Assembly: GCF_001050275.1 (NCBI RefSeq)
Contig: NZ_BBYA01000009.1
Span: 62,001-126,000 of the forward strand
DNA length: 64,000 nucleotides
Source of the DNA: Leptolinea tardivitalis
GTDB taxonomy: Bacteria > Chloroflexota > Anaerolineae > Anaerolineales > Anaerolineaceae
Direction: 5' to 3'
Positions 34,922 through 42,161 of the stretch are shown here, in pieces. Within the stretch, counting starts at the first letter, position 1, and every line of letters begins with the position of its first letter. The translations under genes and the position numbers were made by a program. The notes under the pieces are model-generated. The model had not been told where the DNA came from and made no database searches. It saw only the letters and a program-made list of their open reading frames with translations.

Positions 34922-35863
34922 ATGAACAAAAGAGATGCGGTATTAAGCCTTATTGATTCATCTTCAAAACCTGCCTATATTCCGGCTGGTTTCTTTTTGC
35001 ACTTTGGCCCAGATTTTCAAAGAGGTCAGTCTGCCGTCGACAGGCACATGGAATTCTTTCATTACACCGGTATGGATTTTGTGAAGATCCAATATGAAAA
35101 AAAATTCCCTCACCTTGATGAGATACAAACTCCGGATGACTGGGTGAAACTGCCTGAATATCCGTTGGATTTCTATGAAGAACCATTAGAAGTGGTTGAG
35201 GGGTTGGTTAAGGCGGCAAAAAAAGAAGCGTTGGTGGTGCTTACCCTGTATTCACCTTTTATGTTTGCTGCCCAGACTACCAGCTATGACCTGCTCACCC
35301 GACAAATTAAAGAAGATCCCGAAAAAGTAAAGATTGGTATGCGGATCATTACCAATAGTGTGATGCGTTTTGTAAAGGAATGTATTCGCCTGGGGCTGGA
35401 TGGATTTTACATGTCCACTCAGGGTGGAGAAGCTGACCGCTTTGACAACCCGATGTGTTTTGATACCTGTATCCGTCCCTTTGATCTGGAATTAATGGAA
35501 GAAATAAACCGGCAATGTCTTTTCAGCATCCTGCATGTGTGTGATTACCAGCTTCCCTATAAATCCATTGATCGGTATAAAGATTATCCCGGTCAGGTGG
35601 TCAATGCAAGCCTCGAATTGACCGAAGGAAAAATCAGCGCGAAAGAAGTATCCCGCCTGTTTAACCGCCCGTTCATGGGCGGAATGAACCGGTTGGGCGC
35701 GTTGGCCAAAGGAACAAAAGAAGAAATCGTTTCGGCGGCGGAGTCTGCGTTGAAAGAAGCCCCGGAACGGTATATCCTGGCGGCTGATTGCACGGTTCCC
35801 GCAGATACCAGTTGGGACAACCTGAAAATCGCCATTGATACGGCTCACAACTGGAGAAAATGA
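34922..35863 (+). CDS. Uroporphyrinogen decarboxylase-like protein
   Basis: 313 aa. The fold and several stretches ('GMDFVKIQYE', 'VVLTLYSPFMFAAQ', 'CIRLGLDGFYMSTQGGEADRF', 'FMGGMNRLGALAKGTKEEIVSAAESAL', 'RYILAADCTVPADTSWDNL') fit the UroD superfamily. It is shorter than true HemE (about 340-350 aa) and lacks the N-terminal Arg-rich 'PVWxMRQAGR' block, so haem synthesis is unlikely. More likely it is a cobalamin- or methyl-transfer-type relative as found near corrinoid systems, though no corrinoid protein lies nearby. It ends at a bidirectional terminator. Confidence 0.82.
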   Translation: MNKRDAVLSLIDSSSKPAYIPAGFFLHFGPDFQRGQSAVDRHMEFFHYTGMDFVKIQYEKKFPHLDEIQTPDDWVKLPEYPLDFYEEPLEVVEGLVKAAKKEALVVLTLYSPFMFAAQTTSYDLLTRQIKEDPEKVKIGMRIITNSVMRFVKECIRLGLDGFYMSTQGGEADRFDNPMCFDTCIRPFDLELMEEINRQCLFSILHVCDYQLPYKSIDRYKDYPGQVVNASLELTEGKISAKEVSRLFNRPFMGGMNRLGALAKGTKEEIVSAAESALKEAPERYILAADCTVPADTSWDNLKIAIDTAHNWRK

Positions 35864-35865
35864 AA

Positions 35866-35896
35866 AAAAGCGACGGTTTATATGCCGTCGCTTTTT
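35866..35896. terminator. Bidirectional intrinsic terminator
   Basis: GCGACGG (35870-35876) pairs with CCGTCGC (35885-35891), flanked by A-run and T-run on the two sides. It serves both the UroD-like gene and the converging DUF2812 gene. Confidence 0.9.
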
Positions 35897-35897
35897 A

Positions 35898-36425
35898 TCA
35901 TAATCGTTTCAATTGTGAAATCCGTTTGTATAGTTTCCAGATTCCGATGGAAAACAAAATAAAAAACAGCGTAAAGATTATGGCAAAGGCAAACCAGATG
36001 GGTTGATTCAATCGGCTATAGGAATTGATCAGATTCACCACAATCAAAGGCATAATCCCCAGCAATGCCCACATGATCTTCTTGCATTTTGCGATTTTTG
36101 ATTCCTGGTCTGTAAAGATTTCTGGGATCTCATGGCCTGTGACTTTTTTGCGAAAGTATTGCCAGAAGGTTATTTTCCCCAGATAATCCCACCCGGCATC
36201 GTTGAAAAGGGTTATGTACTCATTTATGGATTTTGTTTCCGGTGCATAATCAAGACGGTAAACATAATTTACACCCGGGTTTTGTTCAAATGTGTAAATT
36301 CCAGGAAATACAACAGATTTCATGTGAAGACCCTGGTTTGACATTTCTTGCAACCAGTTTTCTTCCCGTTCATCATCCCACGCCCAGAACCAGCGAAATT
36401 TCTTAATCAAATTTTTGTCTGACAT
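35898..36425 (-). CDS. DUF2812 membrane protein
   Basis: 175 aa. The N-terminal ~95 residues match DUF2812 ('FRWFWAWDDEREENWLQEMSNQGLHMKSV...YVYRLDY'); two hydrophobic helices follow (about 115-135, 143-163). Proteins of this type are usually encoded next to a PadR regulator, as here (five bases downstream of it, GGAG ribosome site). Their function is not established; a PadR-controlled envelope-stress role is inferred. Confidence 0.85.
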   Translation of the reverse strand: MSDKNLIKKFRWFWAWDDEREENWLQEMSNQGLHMKSVVFPGIYTFEQNPGVNYVYRLDYAPETKSINEYITLFNDAGWDYLGKITFWQYFRKKVTGHEIPEIFTDQESKIAKCKKIMWALLGIMPLIVVNLINSYSRLNQPIWFAFAIIFTLFFILFSIGIWKLYKRISQLKRL

Positions 36426-36430
36426 TCTTC

Positions 36431-36760
36431 TTATTTCTCCAAATCGGGTATTACCAAATTTCCATTTTCAGCCATAATAGTCAACCGACGGATTTGTTCT
36501 GCCAACACCTCGCGGCCTTCATCTGTAAGTACAAAATACTTACGCCTGTCTTCTTCTCCCACACTTCGGATCAGGTGCTCCTTTTCCAGATTGGCAAAAG
36601 CCCCATACAGGGTGCCCGGTCCAATAGTGACAGATTGCCGGCTGATTTTTTCCACATATTGCATTACACCATAACCATGACGGGGTTCCACCAGGGAGAG
36701 CATGATGTAATAAGTCGATTCGGAAAGTGGCAAATATTTTTGCAGTTCTTTTTGTATCAT
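36431..36760 (-). CDS. PadR family transcriptional regulator
   Basis: 109 aa, the short PadR class. The winged helix is clear: 'LSESTYYIMLSLVEPRHGYGVMQYVEKIS', 'VTIGPGTLYGAFANLEKEHLIRSVGEEDRRKYFVLTDEGREVL', followed by a short helix for dimerisation. PadR proteins bind palindromic operators and usually repress their own operon until a ligand binds. The three phased CGATATA repeats just upstream cover its promoter, supporting autoregulation of the padR-DUF2812 pair. Confidence 0.93.
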   Translation of the reverse strand: MIQKELQKYLPLSESTYYIMLSLVEPRHGYGVMQYVEKISRQSVTIGPGTLYGAFANLEKEHLIRSVGEEDRRKYFVLTDEGREVLAEQIRRLTIMAENGNLVIPDLEK

Positions 36761-36771
36761 AAGTCGAACCT

Positions 36772-36811
36772 CGATATAACGTATGACGATATACTATCAT
36801 GCGATATATCG
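36772..36811 (-). promoter_or_regulatory. Candidate PadR operator, three phased repeats
   Basis: CGATATA occurs at 36772, 36787 and 36802, spaced exactly 15 bases apart; the third is extended to the palindrome CGATATATCG (36802-36811). The array covers the -10 box and most of the spacer of the padR promoter. Confidence 0.7.
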
Positions 36812-36819
36812 TCTGTCAA
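36791..36819 (-). promoter_or_regulatory. padR promoter
   Basis: On the minus strand TTGACA (36819-36814, full consensus), 17 bases, TAGTAT (36796-36791). The ATG at 36760 is ~25 bases after the predicted transcription start. Confidence 0.85.
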
Positions 36820-36831
36820 GGTAGTGGTAAT

Positions 36832-36857
36832 AAAAAAAAACAGCCCGGAAGGGCTGT
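36832..36857 (-). terminator. Intrinsic terminator after gatB
   Basis: ACAGCCC (36840-36846) pairs with GGGCTGT (36851-36857), loop GGAA; the minus strand continues with nine T (36840-36832). Confidence 0.9.
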
Positions 36858-36882
36858 TTTTCAGGTTAACGAATATCTGGAT

Positions 36883-38331
36883 TTATTGGGAAAGCATTTC
36901 TTCCATGATCTTGCGGGCTATTTGCGGATCGGCCTTGCCGCGCATTTCCTTCATCACCTGCCCGACAAACCACCCGATGAGAGTAACTTTGCCTGCTTTA
37001 TACGATGCGGTTTCATTGGGACTGGCTGCCATAATTTTCGCACAGACTTCACGGATAGCGGAGTCATCGCTTACTTTTGCCAGACCTTCCTCTTCCACAA
37101 TTTTTGATGGAGCTCTTCCAGAAGTTTCCACTTTCCCCAGCAGGTTCTTCCCAGTCGATGTGTTTATGGTACCGGAGTCTACCAGTTGGATAATCTCGGC
37201 GAGAAAAGCCGGGGTGAGTTTCAACTCATACGCTGGTTTCCCGGCTTCGTTGACCATACGCAAGATATCATTCATGATCCAGTTAGAGACACGCTTGGGA
37301 TCGCCTTTATACGTCTTTACTGTGGTTTCAAAATAATCAGAGAGCGACCTCTCACCGGTTAAAATTTCTGCATCATATTCCGGCAACCCGTAGTCTTCAA
37401 TAAACCGTGCCCGCCGTTCCAGAGGTAATTCCGGGAATCCTTCGAGGATCGCATTTCGCCATTCATCTGTCATGCGGATTGCCAGCAGATCGGGTTCGCG
37501 GAAATACCGGTAATCGGCTTCCGTCTCTTTAGAACGCATCTTTCGTAAAACACCGGCATCTTCATCCCACTCGAGAGTCCATGTTTCAATCTTATGTCCG
37601 GCTTCCATTTCGTTAGTCTGACGTTCGATCTCTTTTCCAATGGCTTCCTTGACGGCATCTATCGAATTGACGTTTTTGATCTCCGTTTTGGGATTTAGGT
37701 GAGAGGCGCCTTTGGGCCGGATGGACACATTGGCATCGCAGCGCAGATGTGCTTTTTCCATATCCGCTTCGGATATGCCAAGCCATCGCAGCAATTGACG
37801 CAGGCGGATGAGGTACTGGGCAGCTTCATCGGCTGACCGGAGATCAGGTCCGGTGACCATTTCGATTAATGGCACGCCGCAGCGATTAAAATCGATCAAC
37901 CGGCGGCCGGGTTCATTGCGGGTCTTGCCAGCATCTTCTTCGAGATGCATATTATCAATGGTGATATGGCGTATATAACTCTGTCCATTGGCGGGATTCA
38001 TGGGCATATCGAGGAAACCACCGACAGCTATGGGTTTGTCATACTGGGATATCTGGTATCCCTTGGGCAGGTCGGGGTAAAAATAATTCTTGCGGGCAAA
38101 ATATGAAAGCGGCAGGAGGTTCGCATGCATGGCTTTGGCTAAAAGCACTGCCTTTTCCACCACAGCCTTATTCAATGTCGGCAGGGCGCCGGGCAGACCG
38201 GTGCATACCGGGCAAATATTGGTATTGGGCGGATCGAACCATGAATCAGCCTTGCAGGAGCAAAAGATTTTGGTTGTGGTATTGAGCTGGATGTGTGTCT
38301 CCAACCCGATTATGGCTTCGTATTCAGTCAT
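36883..38331 (-). CDS. gatB: Asp/Glu-tRNA(Asn/Gln) amidotransferase subunit B
   Basis: 482 aa from the ATG at 38331 (GAAGG five bases upstream; a GTG six bases before it is also in frame). The kinase domain begins 'YEAIIGLETHIQLNTTTKIFCSC' and the zinc-type Cys pairs C-x-C / 'CPVCTGLPG' are present, with 'FYPDLPKGYQISQYDKPI' and 'DFNRCGVPLIEMVTGPDL'. The C-terminal YqeY-like tail ends 'VGQVMKEMRGKADPQIARKIMEEML'. It activates the misacylated tRNA for amidation. Last gene of gatC-gatA-gatB. Confidence 0.97.
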   Translation of the reverse strand: MTEYEAIIGLETHIQLNTTTKIFCSCKADSWFDPPNTNICPVCTGLPGALPTLNKAVVEKAVLLAKAMHANLLPLSYFARKNYFYPDLPKGYQISQYDKPIAVGGFLDMPMNPANGQSYIRHITIDNMHLEEDAGKTRNEPGRRLIDFNRCGVPLIEMVTGPDLRSADEAAQYLIRLRQLLRWLGISEADMEKAHLRCDANVSIRPKGASHLNPKTEIKNVNSIDAVKEAIGKEIERQTNEMEAGHKIETWTLEWDEDAGVLRKMRSKETEADYRYFREPDLLAIRMTDEWRNAILEGFPELPLERRARFIEDYGLPEYDAEILTGERSLSDYFETTVKTYKGDPKRVSNWIMNDILRMVNEAGKPAYELKLTPAFLAEIIQLVDSGTINTSTGKNLLGKVETSGRAPSKIVEEEGLAKVSDDSAIREVCAKIMAASPNETASYKAGKVTLIGWFVGQVMKEMRGKADPQIARKIMEEMLSQ

Positions 38332-38389
38332 ACGCACCTTCTAATCAACGTGGATCGTGTTCTTGCCACAGCGGAGAGAAAGCTGGTTT

Positions 38390-39985
38390 TCATGATGCCA
38401 GCACACCCGGTTTCTCTTTGCGCCATGCATCAGTTTCCGTAGCCTGTTCAAAGGCACGGCCAATGCGGAAAAGCACAGACTCGGAGAAATCGGCTCCCAG
38501 CAGTTGAATACCGATGGGCAGACGTTTTGAATCCAACCCGGCCGGGAGTGACAGTCCGGGGATGCCGGCGTGATTCGCAGGGACGGTTAGTTGGTCGGCA
38601 TACTGCATCAAAACAGAATCACCGTAGACAGCACCCATTTCAAAGGCCGTAGTCGGTGTGGTAGGAGTCAGCAGGGCATCCAGCCGGTAAGCGCCATTCT
38701 TATCAAAGACAGTATCGAAATCTCGGCGAATGAGTGTGCGAACCTTCAGAGCGCGGTTGTAATACTGTTCGCTGTACTGGGCGGCAGACACATACATTCC
38801 CATCAAAATACGCAGCTTGGGCTGCGGGCCAAAACCCTGCGCACGGGTTTTCTTGTACAGATCGCGCAGTTCATGTGTTGGCTCGGGAGTACGGAAACCA
38901 TATTTCACGCCGTCGTAGCGGTGCAGGTTTGAGGCGGCTTCCACCCGGCTGATGACAAAATAAGCCGGAATACCGTAACGGGTATTGGGCATGGGGACAT
39001 CTTCAATGATCTCCGCGCCCATTTCTTTCAATAAGGAAGCGGCACGCCGCACAGACGCTTCAATCTCCGGCGAAATGGCCTGCATGAGCAGCTCTCCGCT
39101 GGTTGGATCAGGATAAGTAATACGGAAGTAATCGGGTGAAAGGCCGATGCGCAGTCCTTTTACGCCTTTTTCCAGTTCTGCCAGATAATCAGGCACCGGA
39201 ATATTGGCGGCGGTGTCGTCAGACGGATCGGCACCGGCCATGACTTTCAGCATCAGGGCGGCATCTTCTACCGAACGAGCCACCGGACCGGGGCAATCGA
39301 GTGAGCTGGCAAAAGCAATTAATCCATACCGGCTTACCCGACCGTAAGTTGGTTTGACTCCCACCACTCCGCAAAATGCGGCTGGTTGACGAATGGAACC
39401 GGCGGTATCCGTTCCGAGGGAGAGAACTGCTTCACCGGCTGCTACCGATGCGGCACTTCCGCCCGATGATCCACCCGGAACGGTATGGGTGTCCCAGGGA
39501 TTCCGCGGGCTGGGTTGAAACGCAGAGGATTCATTGGATGATCCGTATGTGAATTCATCCAGATTGACTTTACCCAGGGTAACGGCACCGGCGGCTTCCA
39601 GCCGCGAAACGGGTGTGGCTGTATACGGTGAAATGAAATTCGCCAGAATTTTCGATGCCGCTGTTGATGGTGTCCCCTTCAGTACAAAAATATCTTTGAC
39701 CGTTAATGGGATACCGGCTAGAGCACCCGGATCCTCGCCGGCTTTCAATTTCCGGTCGACTTCTTTTGCCTGGGCACGGGCGCGTTCGGCTGTGAGAGTA
39801 ATAAATGAATGGACTTTCTGTTTATCCGCATCCGTTATGGCTCCCGGATTAAGAGTTCCGGGGCGGCCGTCCACCTGATCAATACGTTCAAGGGCAGATT
39901 CCAAAATTTCGACCGCAGAAATTTCTTTGCGGCGCAGTAGTTTACTCAATTCGACAGCAGATTGATCGCAAGGATTCATGGTCAT
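38390..39985 (-). CDS. gatA: Asp/Glu-tRNA(Asn/Gln) amidotransferase subunit A
   Basis: 531 aa, the amidase-signature subunit that frees ammonia from glutamine. The catalytic Lys is in 'GIPLTVKDIFVLKG', and the Ser-cis-Ser-Lys triad is completed in 'GGSSGGSAASVAAG' and 'GTDTAGSIRQPAAFCG'. It is ~40 residues longer than many GatA proteins, owing to an insertion near residues 38-60 ('DGRPGTLNPGAITDADKQK') and another in the middle near residues 305-325. The ATG overlaps the gatC stop by four bases. Confidence 0.97.
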   Translation of the reverse strand: MTMNPCDQSAVELSKLLRRKEISAVEILESALERIDQVDGRPGTLNPGAITDADKQKVHSFITLTAERARAQAKEVDRKLKAGEDPGALAGIPLTVKDIFVLKGTPSTAASKILANFISPYTATPVSRLEAAGAVTLGKVNLDEFTYGSSNESSAFQPSPRNPWDTHTVPGGSSGGSAASVAAGEAVLSLGTDTAGSIRQPAAFCGVVGVKPTYGRVSRYGLIAFASSLDCPGPVARSVEDAALMLKVMAGADPSDDTAANIPVPDYLAELEKGVKGLRIGLSPDYFRITYPDPTSGELLMQAISPEIEASVRRAASLLKEMGAEIIEDVPMPNTRYGIPAYFVISRVEAASNLHRYDGVKYGFRTPEPTHELRDLYKKTRAQGFGPQPKLRILMGMYVSAAQYSEQYYNRALKVRTLIRRDFDTVFDKNGAYRLDALLTPTTPTTAFEMGAVYGDSVLMQYADQLTVPANHAGIPGLSLPAGLDSKRLPIGIQLLGADFSESVLFRIGRAFEQATETDAWRKEKPGVLAS

Positions 39986-40302
39986 TTTAGGGTGATATGT
40001 GGAATTTCTGGAACAACAATATATCCCTCGTCAGTTGCGGGGGCCTGTTTGATAATGTCAGCCGGTTCAGGGTAGGGCTTCCAGATATCTTCCCGGGGGG
40101 CGGGGCTTATTTCCGCCGTGTAGGGTACGCCGTGGGCGCTGATCTCCACATTGCTTTCCAGTGGAATGGATTCCAGTTCTTGAATGGCTTTTAATTGATG
40201 GTTCAGTTGCAGCCGAAGGTATTCAGCTTGTGTGGGTTCCAGTTCCAATGCAGCCAGATCAACTAGATGGGCAAATACTTCAGGGGTGATGGGATCTTTC
40301 AT
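39982..40302 (-). CDS. gatC: Asp/Glu-tRNA(Asn/Gln) amidotransferase subunit C
   Basis: 106 aa, standard length. 'FAHLVDLAALELEPTQAEYLRLQLNHQLKAIQELE' and the C-terminal 'REDIWKPYPEPADIIKQAPATDEGYIVVPEI' match GatC, the small clamp between GatA and GatB. GGGAGGAGATCACC precedes the ATG. It is the first gene of the operon, which supplies Gln-tRNA and/or Asn-tRNA by transamidation. Confidence 0.96.
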   Translation of the reverse strand: MKDPITPEVFAHLVDLAALELEPTQAEYLRLQLNHQLKAIQELESIPLESNVEISAHGVPYTAEISPAPREDIWKPYPEPADIIKQAPATDEGYIVVPEIPHITLK

Positions 40303-40354
40303 GGTGATCTCCTCCCGGTAATTGTAACGTATTTTGTTTTTACCGATTTAGAAT

Positions 40355-40394
40355 AGGAATCCATCCCAGTCCGATCAGATTGAAATGGATTCCT
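40355..40394 (-). repeat. Perfect 10-base inverted repeat after the first surface gene
   Basis: AGGAATCCAT (40355-40364) and ATGGATTCCT (40385-40394) with a 20-base loop, 18 bases past the stop of the surface protein gene. It may act as an mRNA 3' end structure; no U-run follows. Confidence 0.45.
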
Positions 40395-40411
40395 GTTGAA
40401 AGCAGCCGCTC

Positions 40412-42004
40412 TTAAGGGCAGGCAGGTGTGAAGTTCTGGTCAGTTAAGGCACCCGTTACATTGGTGTAATCATGTTGCGGTGGCGTGAATGTACATGATG
40501 GATTGGTTACTTTTATGGTGCCGGACCAACCGGCGTACACCACAACCTCGTAATTACCGTCCAATTCAGGTTGCACGGTCACGACCGCGCCATTATTGGC
40601 CGTAACTGTTGATCCTGGAGCCGCGCCGATATTTCCTGTGATGGTGAACGTGGCTGTCTCTTCGGAAGTGAAGTTCTGGTTGGGCATGTTGGCATTCACG
40701 TGGGTGTATTCGTATTTCACTGGAGTGAATTTATAACCAATGCGCGATGGCGTAATGACACCTGACCAGTTGGCTGGAACCACAACAGAGTAATTGCCAT
40801 ATCCATCAGGCTGGGTGACAATAGCCCCCGGATCACCGGTGACCGAAATAGTCACAGCCGGAACCGGATCGCCAGTGGGCGTCATGGTGGGGCCGACTCC
40901 CGTGCTGCCCGAAATGGTATAAGTGGACGGAACAGTCGTAAATGTGGGTGTGACAGAAGCTTCGGTGGTTGCTGTCTCTGTCGGGGTGATGGTATAGGTC
41001 GATGTTTCTGTGGGAGTCTCCGTCTCCGTGGGAACGATGACGACTGTGGCCGTTTCAGTGGCTGTTTCTGTTGGAGGTATTGCCACTGTATAGGTGGCAG
41101 TGGGTGTATCCGTCAGAACCACAGGAAGAGTCGCTGTGTACGTGGAAGTCGAAGTGGCTGTGGATGGGATAGTAGTGGCTGTTGAGGTGAAGGTAGATGT
41201 TGCCGTTGGTGGCAGCACACCGGTGGAAGTATTGGTGGGAGATAATGATGGAGTAAATGTAAGAGTGACTGTATTGGTCAGAACAGGGGTATGAGTACGG
41301 GTTGGAGTACGGGTGACTGTTGGATTCGCCACCGGTCCGGAATAATAAAAACCGGCCGGACCCACCCAGTTGGAATAATTGCCGGCAACGTCTCTGGCTC
41401 GCACGCAGATGTAATAATTTGCATTTGCCGTGATAACAGGCGCCGTCCAATTATTGGTCGCTGTTACATATACATTATTGTTGCAGTTAACATCCCCGCC
41501 CCAGGTAACCTGGTAATACCTTAAGCCGCTTCCAGAATCATTTGACATTGACCAATACCATAATGGCGTCGGGTTATTGGTGGCGGAATCTGTTCGGGGT
41601 ATACCCGGCAGAGTAGGCGGTGTTGTATCTGTTGAAGCTGTACTGGTATAAGTTGCCGTGCGAAGGGCGTTAATCGTCAGCACCCAGTTGGGTGTGCGGG
41701 TAAAAGTTTTGAAGGGCGTGCTGGTTGGAAAAACCCAGTGGAAAGCGGTGGGAGCCGCTGTTTCTGAGGGTGGCAATCCGGTAAGAGATGGCACACCCGG
41801 AGTCTCCGGTGTGCCTGTCCATAGTTGCGGAAGCGATTGCTGGGAGGGCGTCAGTGAAGGTGCACTGGTGGACGCTGGAGTGGGGGGAGGAAATGGATTG
41901 ATAAACGAATAGGGATTGATAAAAATATTGATAAAAATGACGGCCAGCGCCAGACCGCTTATCACGAATAACGAAGCCAGAATGTCCCAAAAAGTAAGTT
42001 TCAT
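40412..42004 (-). CDS. Surface protein A: signal-anchor, Fn3-like domain, mucin-like Thr region
   Basis: 530 aa from the ATG at 42004, matched to the paralogues' start (MKLxFWDIL) and placed after GAGGA; an ATG at 42016 is in frame. One N-terminal helix (about 8-32) is followed by 'NPYSFINPFPPPTP', shared with the two neighbouring proteins. A domain near residues 165-225 ('YYQVTWGGDVNCNN...YICVRARDVAGNYSNWVGP') looks fibronectin-like with a conserved Cys pair. A Thr/Ser/Pro-rich mucin-like stretch (about 230-370) precedes two beta repeats ending 'YTHVNANMPNQNFTS' and 'YTNVTGALTDQNFTP'. It is anchored in the membrane with the bulk outside. Function unknown. Confidence 0.8.
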   Translation of the reverse strand: MKLTFWDILASLFVISGLALAVIFINIFINPYSFINPFPPPTPASTSAPSLTPSQQSLPQLWTGTPETPGVPSLTGLPPSETAAPTAFHWVFPTSTPFKTFTRTPNWVLTINALRTATYTSTASTDTTPPTLPGIPRTDSATNNPTPLWYWSMSNDSGSGLRYYQVTWGGDVNCNNNVYVTATNNWTAPVITANANYYICVRARDVAGNYSNWVGPAGFYYSGPVANPTVTRTPTRTHTPVLTNTVTLTFTPSLSPTNTSTGVLPPTATSTFTSTATTIPSTATSTSTYTATLPVVLTDTPTATYTVAIPPTETATETATVVIVPTETETPTETSTYTITPTETATTEASVTPTFTTVPSTYTISGSTGVGPTMTPTGDPVPAVTISVTGDPGAIVTQPDGYGNYSVVVPANWSGVITPSRIGYKFTPVKYEYTHVNANMPNQNFTSEETATFTITGNIGAAPGSTVTANNGAVVTVQPELDGNYEVVVYAGWSGTIKVTNPSCTFTPPQHDYTNVTGALTDQNFTPACP

Positions 42005-42116
42005 TCCATTCCTCATTTTGGAAAACGATTGAACCTGTTTTTCATTCTAACATTTTACACTTTATTACTGAAAGATTTTTCTACACAATATGTTTGAGAA
42101 AAAAATCAACATGAAA

Positions 42117-42142
42117 TAAAAAAGAGGCCATTTCTGGCCTCT
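42117..42142 (-). terminator. Intrinsic terminator after surface protein B
   Basis: AGAGGCCA (42123-42130) pairs with TGGCCTCT (42135-42142), loop TTTC; the minus strand continues in a T-run. Confidence 0.88.
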
Positions 42143-42161
42143 ATAAGAAGGTCAACTCTAT

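Noticed and set aside
41094-41294. Plus-strand ORF opposite surface protein A, and similar ORFs opposite protein B
   Set aside because: Val/Gly-rich composition is the mirror of Thr codons in the repetitive real gene on the minus strand; no ribosome site.
40900-41300. Short-period repeats (Thr-Pro codons) considered as CRISPR or VNTR
   Set aside because: The repetition is of amino-acid composition in a coding mucin-like region; there are no exact repeats with spacers.
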